64,000 nucleotides of DNA, from contig NBIV01000025.1 of NCBI GenBank assembly GCA_003194525.1, positions 1-64,000 on the forward strand. The letters run 5' to 3'. This stretch comes from Gracilariopsis chorda (Eukaryota; Rhodophyta; Florideophyceae; Gracilariales; Gracilariaceae). The position numbers and the translations under genes were made by a program. Positions 18,568-28,088 of the stretch are shown one piece after another. The notes beneath the pieces were generated by a model that was given only the letters and a program-made list of their open reading frames with translations, was not told where the DNA came from and did no database searches. Each line of letters opens with the position of its first letter. Position 1 is the first letter of the stretch.

Positions 18568-20189
18568 TGGACTTTTGAATCTCCAAAGACTACAGGGACG
18601 TCGCGAAGGACCCCTCGAACTGTGGAAGAAGTCCCATCGGCGACCTTAATCTTCCTGACACTAGGTTCTGGAGAGAGGGTCAGCCGTTCGCATAGTTTCG
18701 TGGATAAAAGGTTGGGTACGGCTCCAGAGTCGAGCAGTGCTCGTACGGTCGTACCGTATAGCTTCACGGTTACTACCTTAAGTCTCCTCGGGCTGGTCCC
18801 GGTTTCCACCGCTGCTACCTTTCGTGGGGTAGTTCCCTTTACGAACAACTTTCTAATTTCGCTTCTGGCCTCCTCGGCGTCTCCACGTAGTAACTGGCCG
18901 AATTTGAGTCCACAAGAGGCATTAGCGAGCTCGATTAAGACATTGTACCTTCCAACGTGTTCTGGAATTGATTGTTTGCCTTGGGTTACTGGCTTCTTTT
19001 TCGCACATTTCCTTCGTGCAGCCGCTTTTCTGCGTTGTCTGTACACCGGTGGGCCGGTTAGGTCTATTATACCTTTAGACTTTGTAGATGGAAATTGGTC
19101 TTTCGGGTTTAGCAGTGAGCCGATATCAACCCTCGAGGTTTTTGGTTGCTTAGGAAGTGCTTCGCCATCTGGACCGCGTTTCGTTGCCACCACAGGATCC
19201 TCTTCTTGTTCTTCGGTGACTACGGTGACCTGTGCGGCAGTGGCCTCTGAATCCTGTAGAGGAATCCTCTTTCTCAGAGGTTCCTCTGCCTTGGATTCGA
19301 CGTTTGCTTCCGCAAGTCGAACGTGTTTTTCTTTCTCAATAGGGGACCGGGACCAACATGTAGCCTCAGAATGCCCAAGCTTATGAAAGCGCCCACATCT
19401 TGTGTCACGGTGTGGGTTTGAGGGGCACCTGTTGGCGCCATGTCCTGGCTTCTGGCAGAAAGAACAAGTTCTCACATTTGCGTCAACAATTTGGTCACTT
19501 TGCTTCTTTTGTACCAGTAGTGTGAGATGTGCAAGCTTGTCTGTCAAGTCTTCCACTTTGGACTCCAGGCTCTGCACCGTCTGCTCTGGTCGGCGAAGAA
19601 TCCGCCTTCTCTCAGATCTTTCCGTACCAAGCGGCGTTCTGGCCTTGACGGAAGAGTTTAGAGTTTCTCGGCAAGCCACAAAGTCTATGATTGTTGCCTT
19701 CAGAGAATTATAGTCAGTAACACCACGAAGAAGAACGAACTGTGTCATGTCCATATGTTCGGTCACTGAATTCCTTAGCAGTCCAAACTTGGCTTCCATA
19801 TTGAATCCAGCTTTGTTGAAGCAGGTATCCATCTCTTGAAGAGATGCCAGTGTATCAACAGGGCGTAATCTACACATCATTGCTCTTCGTATGTATTCTT
19901 GAGGCTCGACATTTTCTGTAAACTCTTTGAAGAACCCGGTTTTCACGGCCTCGTATTCATCTGCTGCGGGAAGCAATACGCCATCCGCTGCATAGGTGTT
20001 ATAGTAGTAGTCAAAGGCTTTTCCCTCAAGATGACAGAGAAGCTCAGTTCCCTTTTCATCTTCAGGCTTACCTCTCATCAACACATTCTCGAAGTAGAAA
20101 AAGAACTTTGAAACCTCGACACTTTCACCGTCAAACATTAGTTTAGTGGCCATACTATTTGAAGCATCAGCCCTCCTCGAGAGTACCAT
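18564..20189 (-). CDS. Ty3/gypsy gag with start of protease
   Basis: I place the start at the ATG spanning 20189-20187, where the last LTR base plus the first two bases of the primer binding site make the codon. The frame stays open 60 codons further into the LTR, to 20369. Residues about 15-190 are a retrotransposon Gag domain (FFFYFENVLMRGKPEDEKG, FNKAGFNMEAKFGLLR). A CCHC knuckle follows (CSFCQKPGHGANRC) with a second knuckle-like stretch. The C-terminal end carries the aspartic protease motif ALLDSGAVPNLLS. Pol continues in a different frame. Confidence 0.92.
   Translation of the reverse strand: MVLSRRADASNSMATKLMFDGESVEVSKFFFYFENVLMRGKPEDEKGTELLCHLEGKAFDYYYNTYAADGVLLPAADEYEAVKTGFFKEFTENVEPQEYIRRAMMCRLRPVDTLASLQEMDTCFNKAGFNMEAKFGLLRNSVTEHMDMTQFVLLRGVTDYNSLKATIIDFVACRETLNSSVKARTPLGTERSERRRILRRPEQTVQSLESKVEDLTDKLAHLTLLVQKKQSDQIVDANVRTCSFCQKPGHGANRCPSNPHRDTRCGRFHKLGHSEATCWSRSPIEKEKHVRLAEANVESKAEEPLRKRIPLQDSEATAAQVTVVTEEQEEDPVVATKRGPDGEALPKQPKTSRVDIGSLLNPKDQFPSTKSKGIIDLTGPPVYRQRRKAAARRKCAKKKPVTQGKQSIPEHVGRYNVLIELANASCGLKFGQLLRGDAEEARSEIRKLFVKGTTPRKVAAVETGTSPRRLKVVTVKLYGTTVRALLDSGAVPNLLSTKLCERLTLSPEPSVRKIKVADGTSSTVRGVLRDVPVVFGDSKVH
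20171..20188 (-). other. Primer binding site of the second Ty3 element
   Basis: Directly after the 5' LTR, on the minus strand, is TGGTACTCTCGAGGAGGG. TGG pairs with the CCA end of a tRNA. I cannot name the tRNA from sequence alone. Confidence 0.6.
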
Positions 20190-20454
20190 GTTGCGCAAGG
20201 AAACGGGGGAGGACGCGCGTTGTTGTTGTAGGGGTGGAGGTGATGGCGACGAAGGGGGGAGCGACTGACTCTTTTGATGTGCGGGTTGCTTGCTGCCTCC
20301 CCCCCCCGAGCGGTGAAGCCGCCAGTGTGAAAGGCGAGTGTTTATGCGGGCGCAATGCTCAGCTTCCATGCTGGAAGCTGGGCAGCGCCCAATAAAAATG
20401 TGCAGAATAAAAACTATATCTAGATCAATGCGTGTGCACCACAGGCACGCGACA
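20189..20454 (-). repeat. 5' LTR of the second Ty3 element
   Basis: This is the partner of 12757-13022, with the same length and termini and about 97% identity by eye. The element promoter should lie here. Confidence 0.93.
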
Positions 20455-20459
20455 CTACT
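20455..20459. repeat. Target-site duplication (right) of the second Ty3 element
   Basis: CTACT matches 12752-12756 exactly. Confidence 0.93.
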
Positions 20460-21486
20460 GTTGGACTTTAACCAAAATCTCGCAGTATCTTGCCTCCAGA
20501 GGGATTATCGCAATCCGACATCTGTGAGGGACGCACTTTAACTTCTTTTGCCAGCCACATTCTCCGTGCTGCTTTCAGGAACGGACTGCCTTTTACCAAC
20601 TTCGCGCTGTATGTACCAACGGCAGACGAGTGGCAAGTAGTATCTCCAAAATTGACCTTGGCGCAGATTCTGACCAAAGGCAGTAACATCCTACGAGAAA
20701 GGCATGGTCTACGCAAAGTACGAGGTGATACGCAACTGCGTAACTTTTCAAATTTGCATGCTTTAACTTTTCTGTTCCGTAAACTACACCAGTCTCTATA
20801 TGTTACCGCACTAATCCCTCCTCCACCGGCCTTGCTCTTCACAAGCAAGGCAGGCGGTTTCATGGATTTATTTCAATTTTGGTGAGTATATGATTTGCAT
20901 TATGCAGTCTTTCAGGCTTCAAAAAATTTGGAAAAGTTTTCCCCACACTTCCAGTGCTGTACGTAAAAAACTCCAGATAGTAGGGATTGAGACAGAACGT
21001 GCTCCCTTGGCCGCCGTGCTTCACGTGCGTCGGCGGCCGTGGTGCCTATTATTTGGAATTGCGGCCGTGCTTGCCGCCTGTGCACTGTATCGGCCGCTAC
21101 TCGGCGTCTCAGGGATCTCCAAAAACCATGGCTCCTGCAGCTCAGATTCTTCTTTTTGGTCCGTCAATTGTGCTTGTAACATCTGTACAAGTGTACACGA
21201 TTCCATAAATAAGGGCCTGAAACTTTTGCTTCGTCGATGCACGATGTGTGTGGCACATGCAATTGCCGCCCGATCGAGGTCATCAAATTCACTTTTCTGC
21301 GCGGCGTGGTTCACTCCGAAAACGAGACTCGCCCTTCATCGTTCTACTCTCTTCTAACAATTGCGAAGCACTTGACTGTCGCGCAAAGAGCTTAAATTTA
21401 TTTCAACTTGGAGCGGTTATATATCGCTATACGCCAACTCTTCCAGCTCAAGAATTCGTTTCCAAGTGCACGCAAGGAAACTCGTA
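20460..21486. other. Intergenic stretch upstream of OSCP
   Basis: About 1 kb has no recognised gene. Plus-strand ORFs at 20490-20885 and 20890-21357 have no motif I can support. A TATATAT at 21418-21424, about 65 bp before the OSCP ATG, is a candidate promoter element. Confidence 0.45.
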
Positions 21487-22140
21487 ATGTTTCGCCTTGG
21501 AGTACGAGGCGTATCCCGAGCAAGCAACGTTTTATGGCGTCGTTCTTTCTCTGCAGAGGCTGCAGAAGCGGATCAGCTCCCAAAAGCCGTGGACACGGCC
21601 GGCCGGTATGCCCATGCTCTGTATAATGCTGCGAAGAAGACCAACTCCCTGGATGCGGTCATTAACGATGTTGACACTCTGCAAGCGATGGTCACTACCA
21701 ATGAAGATTTTAATGAATTTCTCATCAACCCGTCACTTCCGCGCATTGCCAAGGTTGAGGCCATCACCGAGATCGTTGACAGGTCAGGATTCTCGGATAC
21801 TTTTTCCAAGTTTTTGATGGTGATGGCCGAGAACGGAAGAACCTCTGAGGCGTCCAAGACACTCACTGCGTTCCAAGGCATTATCGGGGCCATTAAAGGA
21901 GAGGTTGTAGTCAAGGTTACGAGCACAATGCCCTTGTCCGAATGGGAGCTTGCTTTACTCAAAAAGAAGATTAAGCAAAGATTCTTTGCGGACAAGCCTG
22001 ATGCAGAACTGACCGTTGAAACCGCGATTGATGAGGAGCTCTTGGGCGGTTTGACAATTCAAGTAGGCGATCGATTCATGGACTTATCTACTCGCACAGA
22101 GCTCCGTAAACTACAAGAGGTCATCTCTCAGGCCGTGTAG
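21487..22140 (+). CDS. ATP5PO: Mitochondrial F1Fo ATP synthase OSCP (delta-type) subunit
   Basis: The 217-residue protein belongs to the OSCP/delta family, which forms the peripheral stalk linking F1 to Fo in ATP synthase. The N-terminus (MFRLGVRGVSRASNVLWRRSFSAEAAE) is Arg/Ser-rich without acids, a typical mitochondrial presequence with likely cleavage near residue 20. The mature part starts with GRYAHALYNAAKKTNSLDAV, the family's conserved first helix, and ends with the hallmark IDEELLGGLTIQVGDRFMDLSTRTELRKL. Length fits the family. It is intronless. A TATATAT lies about 65 bp upstream. It converges with the RsmG gene, with 284 bp between the two stops. Confidence 0.95.
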   Translation: MFRLGVRGVSRASNVLWRRSFSAEAAEADQLPKAVDTAGRYAHALYNAAKKTNSLDAVINDVDTLQAMVTTNEDFNEFLINPSLPRIAKVEAITEIVDRSGFSDTFSKFLMVMAENGRTSEASKTLTAFQGIIGAIKGEVVVKVTSTMPLSEWELALLKKKIKQRFFADKPDAELTVETAIDEELLGGLTIQVGDRFMDLSTRTELRKLQEVISQAV

Positions 22141-22424
22141 CTTGTTCTATCAGCGTAAATGCGTCTTGAGAAAACATGTGTATGGGAGAGGATATCTGAT
22201 TTTGACAATAAGGGCCTTTTTCCGCCGTGAGACTTCAGATTGGGTCGAACGAAGGATAGAAACGCACCGTCTCCACTAGCTTACGCATAAAGAACTTATG
22301 GCAGTGTTCAGAACTATAGTTAACCCGCAATTCCGTACTTCGTCACACGCAGTACTGTCGGCAAGTAGTTTGACGGTGTTCTTCATTGATTCTGACATTC
22401 GGAATTTACTCTCATTCCCTTCCA

Positions 22425-23339
22425 TTATAACGGTGTTTTCTTCGGAACACCAGCACGACGAGGGTATTTGGCTGGTGTTCGTCTCTCTTTCTTAACTACA
22501 ATGATTTTGTTAGAAGCGAGATCGGCTAGTGGAGGAAGGTCTTGCGCGCTCACGAACTCCACTCCTCTAGACGGCCATGCATCCAAAACGTGTAGCAGTT
22601 GCCCCCCGCAAAGCCGAATGGAGTTCTCTGCGGCGATCAGCTCTTTGTGCTGTGCGTCTACTGTTTTCTGTGCCATGACGTAGCCACCAACTTGTACCAA
22701 AGGTAACGTCAGTTCAGCAAGAACCCGCATTTCCGCAACAGAGCGGGCCACTGCGATGCAAAAGCTCTCTCGCAGTTGTCCTTTTGCTATGTGTTCCGCT
22801 CTCCCCCACACCGACTGCACATTTCTCAAACCAAAATCGCTGATAATTTGCTCATGGAAAGAAACCTTTTTCCGAACGGAATCCACGAGCGTCATTGACC
22901 ACTCTGGGCGCGAAATAGCAATAACCAATCCTGGAAACCCTGCGCCAGTACCAACGTCCACTATCCTGTTCGGAGCCTGCTCGTCCAAGAACGGTAACAA
23001 AGTGAGCGCATCTATAAGGTGTTTCGCTATAATTCCATGACGCGTGCGTATTCCAGTCAGGTTGTAAAGAGAGTTAGTCCTGTGAAGTGTTTCTGACAAT
23101 TTCAGCAATGATTGTTGCTGAGAAACGGAAAGCCCAACTCTGTGAGCCACCTTGCCAAAACAGTGAAGTACATGTTCGTAATCCGTGGCTGTTGAGACTA
23201 TCCTCTGTCGAAAAGTGGGGGTCAGTTTGTTTACTGGCGGTCGAAAACCTCGCGAACGGATACCAAACGTCTTTGGGCGCAGCAAGACGAGTGCTGAACT
23301 GAAGGCAAGAGATCCGCGGGAGTTTGGCTCTTTTTCCAT
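22425..23339 (-). CDS. rsmG: RsmG (GidB)-type rRNA methyltransferase, organelle-targeted
   Basis: The 304-residue protein matches RsmG, which in bacteria makes m7G527 in 16S rRNA using S-adenosylmethionine. The SAM motif is IVDVGTGAGFPGLVIAI; other family marks are YNLTGIR, KHLIDALTLLPFL, VARSVAEMRVLAELTLPL and the basic C-terminal KIIVVKKERRTP. An N-terminal extension of about 65 residues, rich in Arg and Ser with no acids after the first few residues, suggests import into plastid or mitochondrion. I used the ATG at 23339 (MEKEPNSRGS). It is intronless. The substrate would be the organelle small-subunit rRNA. Confidence 0.92.
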   Translation of the reverse strand: MEKEPNSRGSLAFSSALVLLRPKTFGIRSRGFRPPVNKLTPTFRQRIVSTATDYEHVLHCFGKVAHRVGLSVSQQQSLLKLSETLHRTNSLYNLTGIRTRHGIIAKHLIDALTLLPFLDEQAPNRIVDVGTGAGFPGLVIAISRPEWSMTLVDSVRKKVSFHEQIISDFGLRNVQSVWGRAEHIAKGQLRESFCIAVARSVAEMRVLAELTLPLVQVGGYVMAQKTVDAQHKELIAAENSIRLCGGQLLHVLDAWPSRGVEFVSAQDLPPLADLASNKIIVVKKERRTPAKYPRRAGVPKKTPL

Positions 23340-24197
23340 GGCTGAAAGCACGTCCAGAAGTCAACACTAGCTGTTTGCCTGCTGCTCTATACCTGTCAAA
23401 GTACTAGTCAACTTTGAGAACTGCTCCGGGCCGTTTTCATGGGGAGGGATCCTGGAGATGAAAACTATGTGCGCCCGCAGGGATAATACGCTACTGTTCT
23501 TCCCCACCGTGCTCTTCTGGAATCAAGACGAGAAAGGTGAACGTCTGTACTCTCTAATCCATGAGGCGCTCCGTACCGTTGTGTACAGGGTATGTCCGGA
23601 TGAAAATTTGGTCCGAAGTTGGAACAAACACACCTGCCGTTGGTACCGTTGGTACCAACGAACCTCCTCGCACTCGTCGCACATCGACAACAACAACAAT
23701 AGTAATCTCTGCCTCACACCTCAACTTCTGTCCATGGATTTGCACTTGACTGTGAAGAGCTGGGTGCAACGTCCAATTCCCGAATTTTTCCCGAACCTTT
23801 CAGACTGCCACGGATTCACTCCCTTCCACAGTGGAAGGGGGTGAATCCGGGGGAGTTTCACTGCGCTGATGAACCACCACTGACTGACACACATGGCCAT
23901 CCCGCCGTTTACCGTGATTTTTCCTGTTTAGAAACATTACGAAAGACCTTGACCCCCATGTTCGGCTTCGTCTTGTCTTCCAGTACACGTACAGCTCCGC
24001 CATATTCTTCTATCCATCCATCCTACGCATGACTGGGGAGATGGGAGATATAAGGTCAGGTATTACATTACCGTTCATCGATTGTTGTTGACTCACAGAA
24101 GAAGTTGCCCTACTCCATTTTCCAGAGAAGAATCCGTTAATCCCTCATCATCAGCTGCCCCTCTGTTCGACTGGCACCTTCTGCAGGTTGCGCATTC
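23340..24197. other. Divergent intergenic region
   Basis: This lies between the 5' ends of RsmG (minus) and the methyltransferase-like gene (plus), so both promoters should be here. It includes an ACAACA microsatellite near 23685-23700 and the long palindrome at 23811-23849. No gene is supported. Confidence 0.5.
23811..23849. repeat. 39-nt near-perfect palindrome
   Basis: Arms 23811-23829 and 23831-23849 are 19 nt each with one mismatch around a single central base. It stands alone in the divergent promoter region and is not part of a recognised transposon. It could be a cruciform, a binding site for a dimeric factor or the relic of a small fold-back element. Confidence 0.9.
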
Positions 24198-25648
24198 ATG
24201 ATGATGAAGAGCTGCTTTTCACCTCACGTAATTCAGACATTTCTGCCGCTCTTTGTCATAGCCGTAACATGTGCGGCTGCGGAGTCTACTGGATCAAGCG
24301 AACCTGCTCTGCAAACACTTGTGAATCATTGGCTGCACTGGGGAGCAAACTGGCGCCACTCTTCTCATCCCTCAGCTCCTCACCCGCGAGAAAATGGAGC
24401 CGGGCTTTCACCTGGATCTCTAGCGTCTGAACCACCACCGTCGTATGTAGTCGGAGCAGCCACGCGAAACGCATCCATCACATCGCAATTACCGTATCCA
24501 CTGATTATGATGCACCGTGCAGAAGCCGATCTTATCGCATCGTATCTGACCAATGAAGATATCTACCTTGAATTCGGCTCAGGAGGTTCAACTATTGCAT
24601 TTTCCCCGCTTGTTAAGCGTGCCTATTCCATCGATCATCAGTGCGATTACGCTCGGGAGCTTCAAGGCACTTTGCGCTCCCTTCAGATTCATCCAGCAGA
24701 AGGCGATACACGCTTTTTTTGCGTTGACGTTTGGCCTGGATTTCGCGGATGGGGAATTATATCGCCGTTTGAGCATGGTAACTATAGACAATTTCGTGAG
24801 TATGTCGACCTTATTGAAAGTGTACCGGAGAAAACGCTTGACAAAGTCCTAATCGACGGCCGTGCTCGTAAGTTATTCATTCTTTTGCCTTTGTGTTTTG
24901 TCATATGCTATATGTGAGTACCTAACACTTGCAAACGGGAATGGTTTTCAATTGCGCGCTGTCATATCGTATCTTTATTACCAACGGAATCTTTATAAAA
25001 GGCATGGCTTGTGCTTTGAAAATTCTTCCTCACTTGCATAACAACTCTCTCGTATTTGTTCATGATTTTTACTCCCGTCTTGATCACTACTCTCACATTC
25101 TGCAGTATTACATTGAAGTTTCACGAATTCTTGCTTACCGGAACAGCGATCCATCGCAAGGGCCGGTCGATGAACCACAAGGTGTGGTAGTTCTACGTCG
25201 GCGATCGGACTTGGAGCTTCCGCTCTCTGTCGAGCAAATCGACTCATACTACGACAAGATAGCTTGGAGAGAGCCGTATGCGAAACATGCAACTTCCATT
25301 CTTGGACGTTTCATGTATAATGTGCGCTTGTTCTTAGACTGGGGCCAATGGAAACGAGCGTATAACCCAGAACAGCTAACGTCCTTTGTCGTGCACGATT
25401 TGGTTTGCATAGCTGCCATTTATGGAATTATAACTTTCGTTTATCGGAATCTCGAACTGCTTCGTGATAATTCTGGTTCGTTGTCAAAGGTAACAAGAAA
25501 ACGCGATCTTTCTCAAAGCTCATCATGTAGCTCTGAAGCAACAGCACTGTCGCGTCCTAACGGACATATTAAGTACATGGAGACCGAGGGAATGAAGGCC
25601 GCTAACGCAAGACGGAAACGCGCAAGTGCCACTGCGTTGAAAGTTTGA
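24198..25648 (+). CDS. Membrane-anchored class I methyltransferase-like protein, one intron
   Basis: There are two exons, 24198-24867 and 25002-25648. The intron 24868-25001 (134 nt) is GT-AG and contains CCTAACAC; splicing joins IDGRA to RMACALKIL, a continuous family motif. Residues 1-28 form a signal or anchor sequence (FLPLFVIAVTCAAA). Residues about 115-155 carry the SAM-binding-like motif YLEFGSGGSTIAF, and VLIDGRARMACALK resembles motif IV of secreted methyltransferase-like proteins. A hydrophobic segment near the C-terminus (VCIAAIYGIITFVY) precedes a basic tail. The substrate is unknown; the fold suggests a Golgi or ER-resident methyltransferase. Spliced length is 438 residues. Confidence 0.75.
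24868..25001 (+). other. Spliceosomal intron of the methyltransferase-like gene
   Basis: It begins GTAAGTTA, ends TATAAAAG and is 134 nt. An in-frame TGA just inside it would end the protein if it were retained. CCTAACAC is a candidate branch site but lies far from the acceptor. Confidence 0.85.
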
Positions 25649-25970
25649 TGCTCCCATAGTCAACTTCGCGATATCTGTGTGACGGGCAGAACCCGCACAA
25701 CTATTGGGGGCAAATTAAGCTTTTACGGTTCGTACGGGTGCCAATGGACTAGTGGGCTAGATATGTTGAGGTGGCTTAGTACTTGTATGGGATAAATAGG
25801 CAAAGCCATGCTTCTCTCCACACCCATTATGCTTTTGGAGTGATTCGTTTACCAACACTGCCTTCTTCCACACCGTGTGCAAGAAGTCCATTCCCCAGTG
25901 CGTGTCGAAACGAACCGAACAAGCCGAGGAATCAAGGAGGCATTTGCGGCGGAAGACTGATGGCATGACG
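25649..25970. other. Short convergent intergenic region
   Basis: These 322 bp separate the stops of the methyltransferase-like gene and NMNAT. Nothing else is evident. Confidence 0.5.
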
Positions 25971-27022
25971 TCACCGGTACAAGCGATGCTGATGAATGTA
26001 ATCAATGACAGGCTTAGGGGTCATAAACGTTATGCTCTGTCCTCTTTTGAGGTGGTGCCTGTTGCAAAAAGGGAAGACATGTAAGAAACAGGTTGCTTTG
26101 AAAATGAGAGGTGTCCCAAACTCACCTAACAAGTGTGGAGCTATGGTCACCCACCCAGGCATCAATCCACATGACTTCCTGGACAAGAGGAACGTCGTCG
26201 CTTATGTCTGGTTTCTGCCCGTTTCTGGACTTGACAATAAATCTGCAAAAGCTGACCAGCTTCAAAACTGACTGCCGCGGCCAGGAGTTGGGGTTGCCCA
26301 TAGACAGCAATAGGTCTGATCCGCAAACCAAAAACAGCTGGATATGCCTTCTCCATGCCGAAAGGGCGGTGTGGAGGCGAGAGGCAACTTCGTAACTTGG
26401 CACAAAACGATCAGCACGCGCTTCCCACTCGTCTATCGCAATGTGCTCCAATTCTCTCAGAGCCAATCGGCACATTGAAAGGCGATGTGTTGCTGGAACA
26501 AGGCTAGACTTCTTGTACGCATCGTTTGCGGGAGATAAGTAACCGCCGCAAACATGGAAACCGGCTTGCCGCAACTTGTCTTTCGCAGCTTCTGTGTAGA
26601 TGTTAGTTCCTTCAGTGTGCAAGTTGTTTGGGGGTGTTGACGAACACATCCATACCGAACAGGCGCAAATGGGCGTATGTTATTGGCGAGAATGAACCGA
26701 TTTGGAAGAGAACCGCGCCCGTCCTGTCGGACGGAGGCGGAATAAGATGCTCAGTCTTGACGCGCATCGCTGTGAATTCTGGAGTGGTTGAAGTGCTGTA
26801 GTATTCTTGGAAAGTGGTTGCTACAAGTCGAAATGGGAATTCACGATGGTTGGAACGCGTCCGCCATGTTGTGACTAGATGATTGACTACTACGGGTAAT
26901 AAGCGATCATACGTCGGAAGAGCCGAAGGTCTGCATGCTGTGGCATGCCAAACAAACGGCTTTTGTTTGCTCGAAGTGCTCATTATTCTGGTTCGGCCGC
27001 AACAGACATGCACACCCATCAT
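25971..27022 (-). CDS. NMNAT: Nicotinamide/nicotinate mononucleotide adenylyltransferase, three exons
   Basis: The exons on the minus strand are 26656-27022, 26126-26591 and 25971-26058. Splicing gives the signature GSFSPITYAHLRLFEAAKDKL (nucleotidyltransferase GSF.P.T..HLR), GGYLSPANDAYKK.SLVPATHR, IDEWEA, LVCGSDLLLSMGNPNSW and the C-terminal SSTLVRHHLKRGQSI with PVIDYIHQHRLY, all standard for eukaryotic NMNAT. The enzyme condenses NMN or NaMN with ATP to make NAD or its acid form. Exon 1 carries about 95 residues before the catalytic motif; the start could also be Met14. Introns are 64 nt and 67 nt. Confidence in identity is high, and in the start moderate. Confidence 0.92.
26059..26125 (-). 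other. NMNAT intron 2
   Basis: 67 nt, GTGAGTTT to TTTTTGCAACAG, with TTCTTACAT as a candidate branch site. Splicing restores STLVR-HHLKRGQSI across the junction. Confidence 0.88.
26592..26655 (-). other. NMNAT intron 1
   Basis: 64 nt, GTATGGAT to CTACACAG, with GAACTAACA 15 nt before the acceptor as branch site. Splicing restores HLRLFE-AAKDKL. Confidence 0.9.
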
Positions 27023-27811
27023 GCAACAATGCGCTGCTCATAAATGCACAGTCTATGAGCTTCACGAGCAAAAACGGGTGGACGAGGGCTTTGCTCATGT
27101 AACTCCACATAAAAGCGCTTGCTCGCATCACCGGCCCCATAGCCGACCTTGGGGACGGTCCACTACTCACTTTTGCATGCACATTTGCATGCCATGACGA
27201 CCAGCCAATCAGGGGAGTAAGATCCTCCACTGCGCCCCCGGTTTCACCCGCAATCTATTAATTTAGACCTGCGCAACCGCCGCCAAATGAGCACGACAGG
27301 CAGCATGTCGATGATCGTGACACCCTCAACATCTCGAAGAGTTACCTGGCCGAGAACCCTGGATCATGCATGATTTGATATCTCGGCGGCAGTAGACGCA
27401 GGGATGCCGAGCTGCAACGCCGAAACGGTGATAACTTGTAGAACCTCGCAGCCAGTGGCAAAGCACTCAAAACCGAAGGCGCCAAGGTGAGTCATCTGCT
27501 TTCGTACTTGTAGTTCCAGAATGCACGAGAGAAAGATCGACTGACCGACAAAATCAGAAAAGACAGAATCAATCTACCGCAACAAGAACTTCAATAACAA
27601 ATTTGACGTTGGAAAGCCAAAACATTTGAAACCCTAAAATATATCAGACTTCTTCCTACGATCAACATTCGATTAATGTAGGAAGCAACAATCGTGTTTC
27701 CTACACTAAATGAAATCTTGAAAGGTTGGAAGGCAACGTGTAGATGCCTGATTGCTCGAGAATGACTTTCCAGTTTCGTTTCGTTTCATTTAACAACTCA
27801 TAGAACGCCCC
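27023..27811. other. Intergenic stretch upstream of NMNAT
   Basis: No gene is supported. It should hold the NMNAT promoter and ends at the Harbinger target duplication. Confidence 0.45.
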
Positions 27812-28088
27812 TAAGAGCATCTCCACCAGCGACAGGACAATATGCCAAAGTGCTATTTTCGAGAGGCCACGTGTACGGTGCTTAGTGGCCAAGCAAGATA
27901 AAAGCAGTTGCACATTTGATCATCAGGTCTTCCACATCCCAACTCTCCACCGGTTCACGTGGACCTTCAAGTGATCCTTCTGACATCCTGTCACCGTAAG
28001 TTCACTTCGCTCATTGGAAGCTCCCCCGCATCTCAAGAGCATCACCATGGCGGACCTCTAGTGGAACGAAGCAAAAGCGACAGCAAAA

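Larger units (their letters stand above)
12757..20454 (-). mobile_element. Complete Ty3/gypsy LTR retrotransposon with antisense cargo genes
   Basis: The element is 7698 bp, bounded by two 266-bp LTRs in direct orientation and a perfect CTACT target duplication. It reads on the minus strand: 5' LTR at 20189-20454, primer binding site, gag-protease, pol, then a 2.4-kb region with two plus-strand ORFs, a polypurine tract and the 3' LTR at 12757-13022. The LTRs differ by only about eight changes by eye (near 97% identity), so insertion is fairly recent. Gag and pol are open and the element looks whole. Gag and pol overlap slightly in different frames, a layout for which the family commonly uses programmed frameshifting. 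Confidence 0.93.

Noticed and set aside
20490-21357. Two plus-strand ORFs upstream of OSCP
   Set aside because: About 130-155 codons with no motif or conserved look; the second has a hydrophobic stretch, but codon use and composition give no support.
23458-23844. 128-codon plus-strand ORF between RsmG and the methyltransferase-like gene
   Set aside because: It runs through a microsatellite and half of the palindrome and has no recognisable domain.
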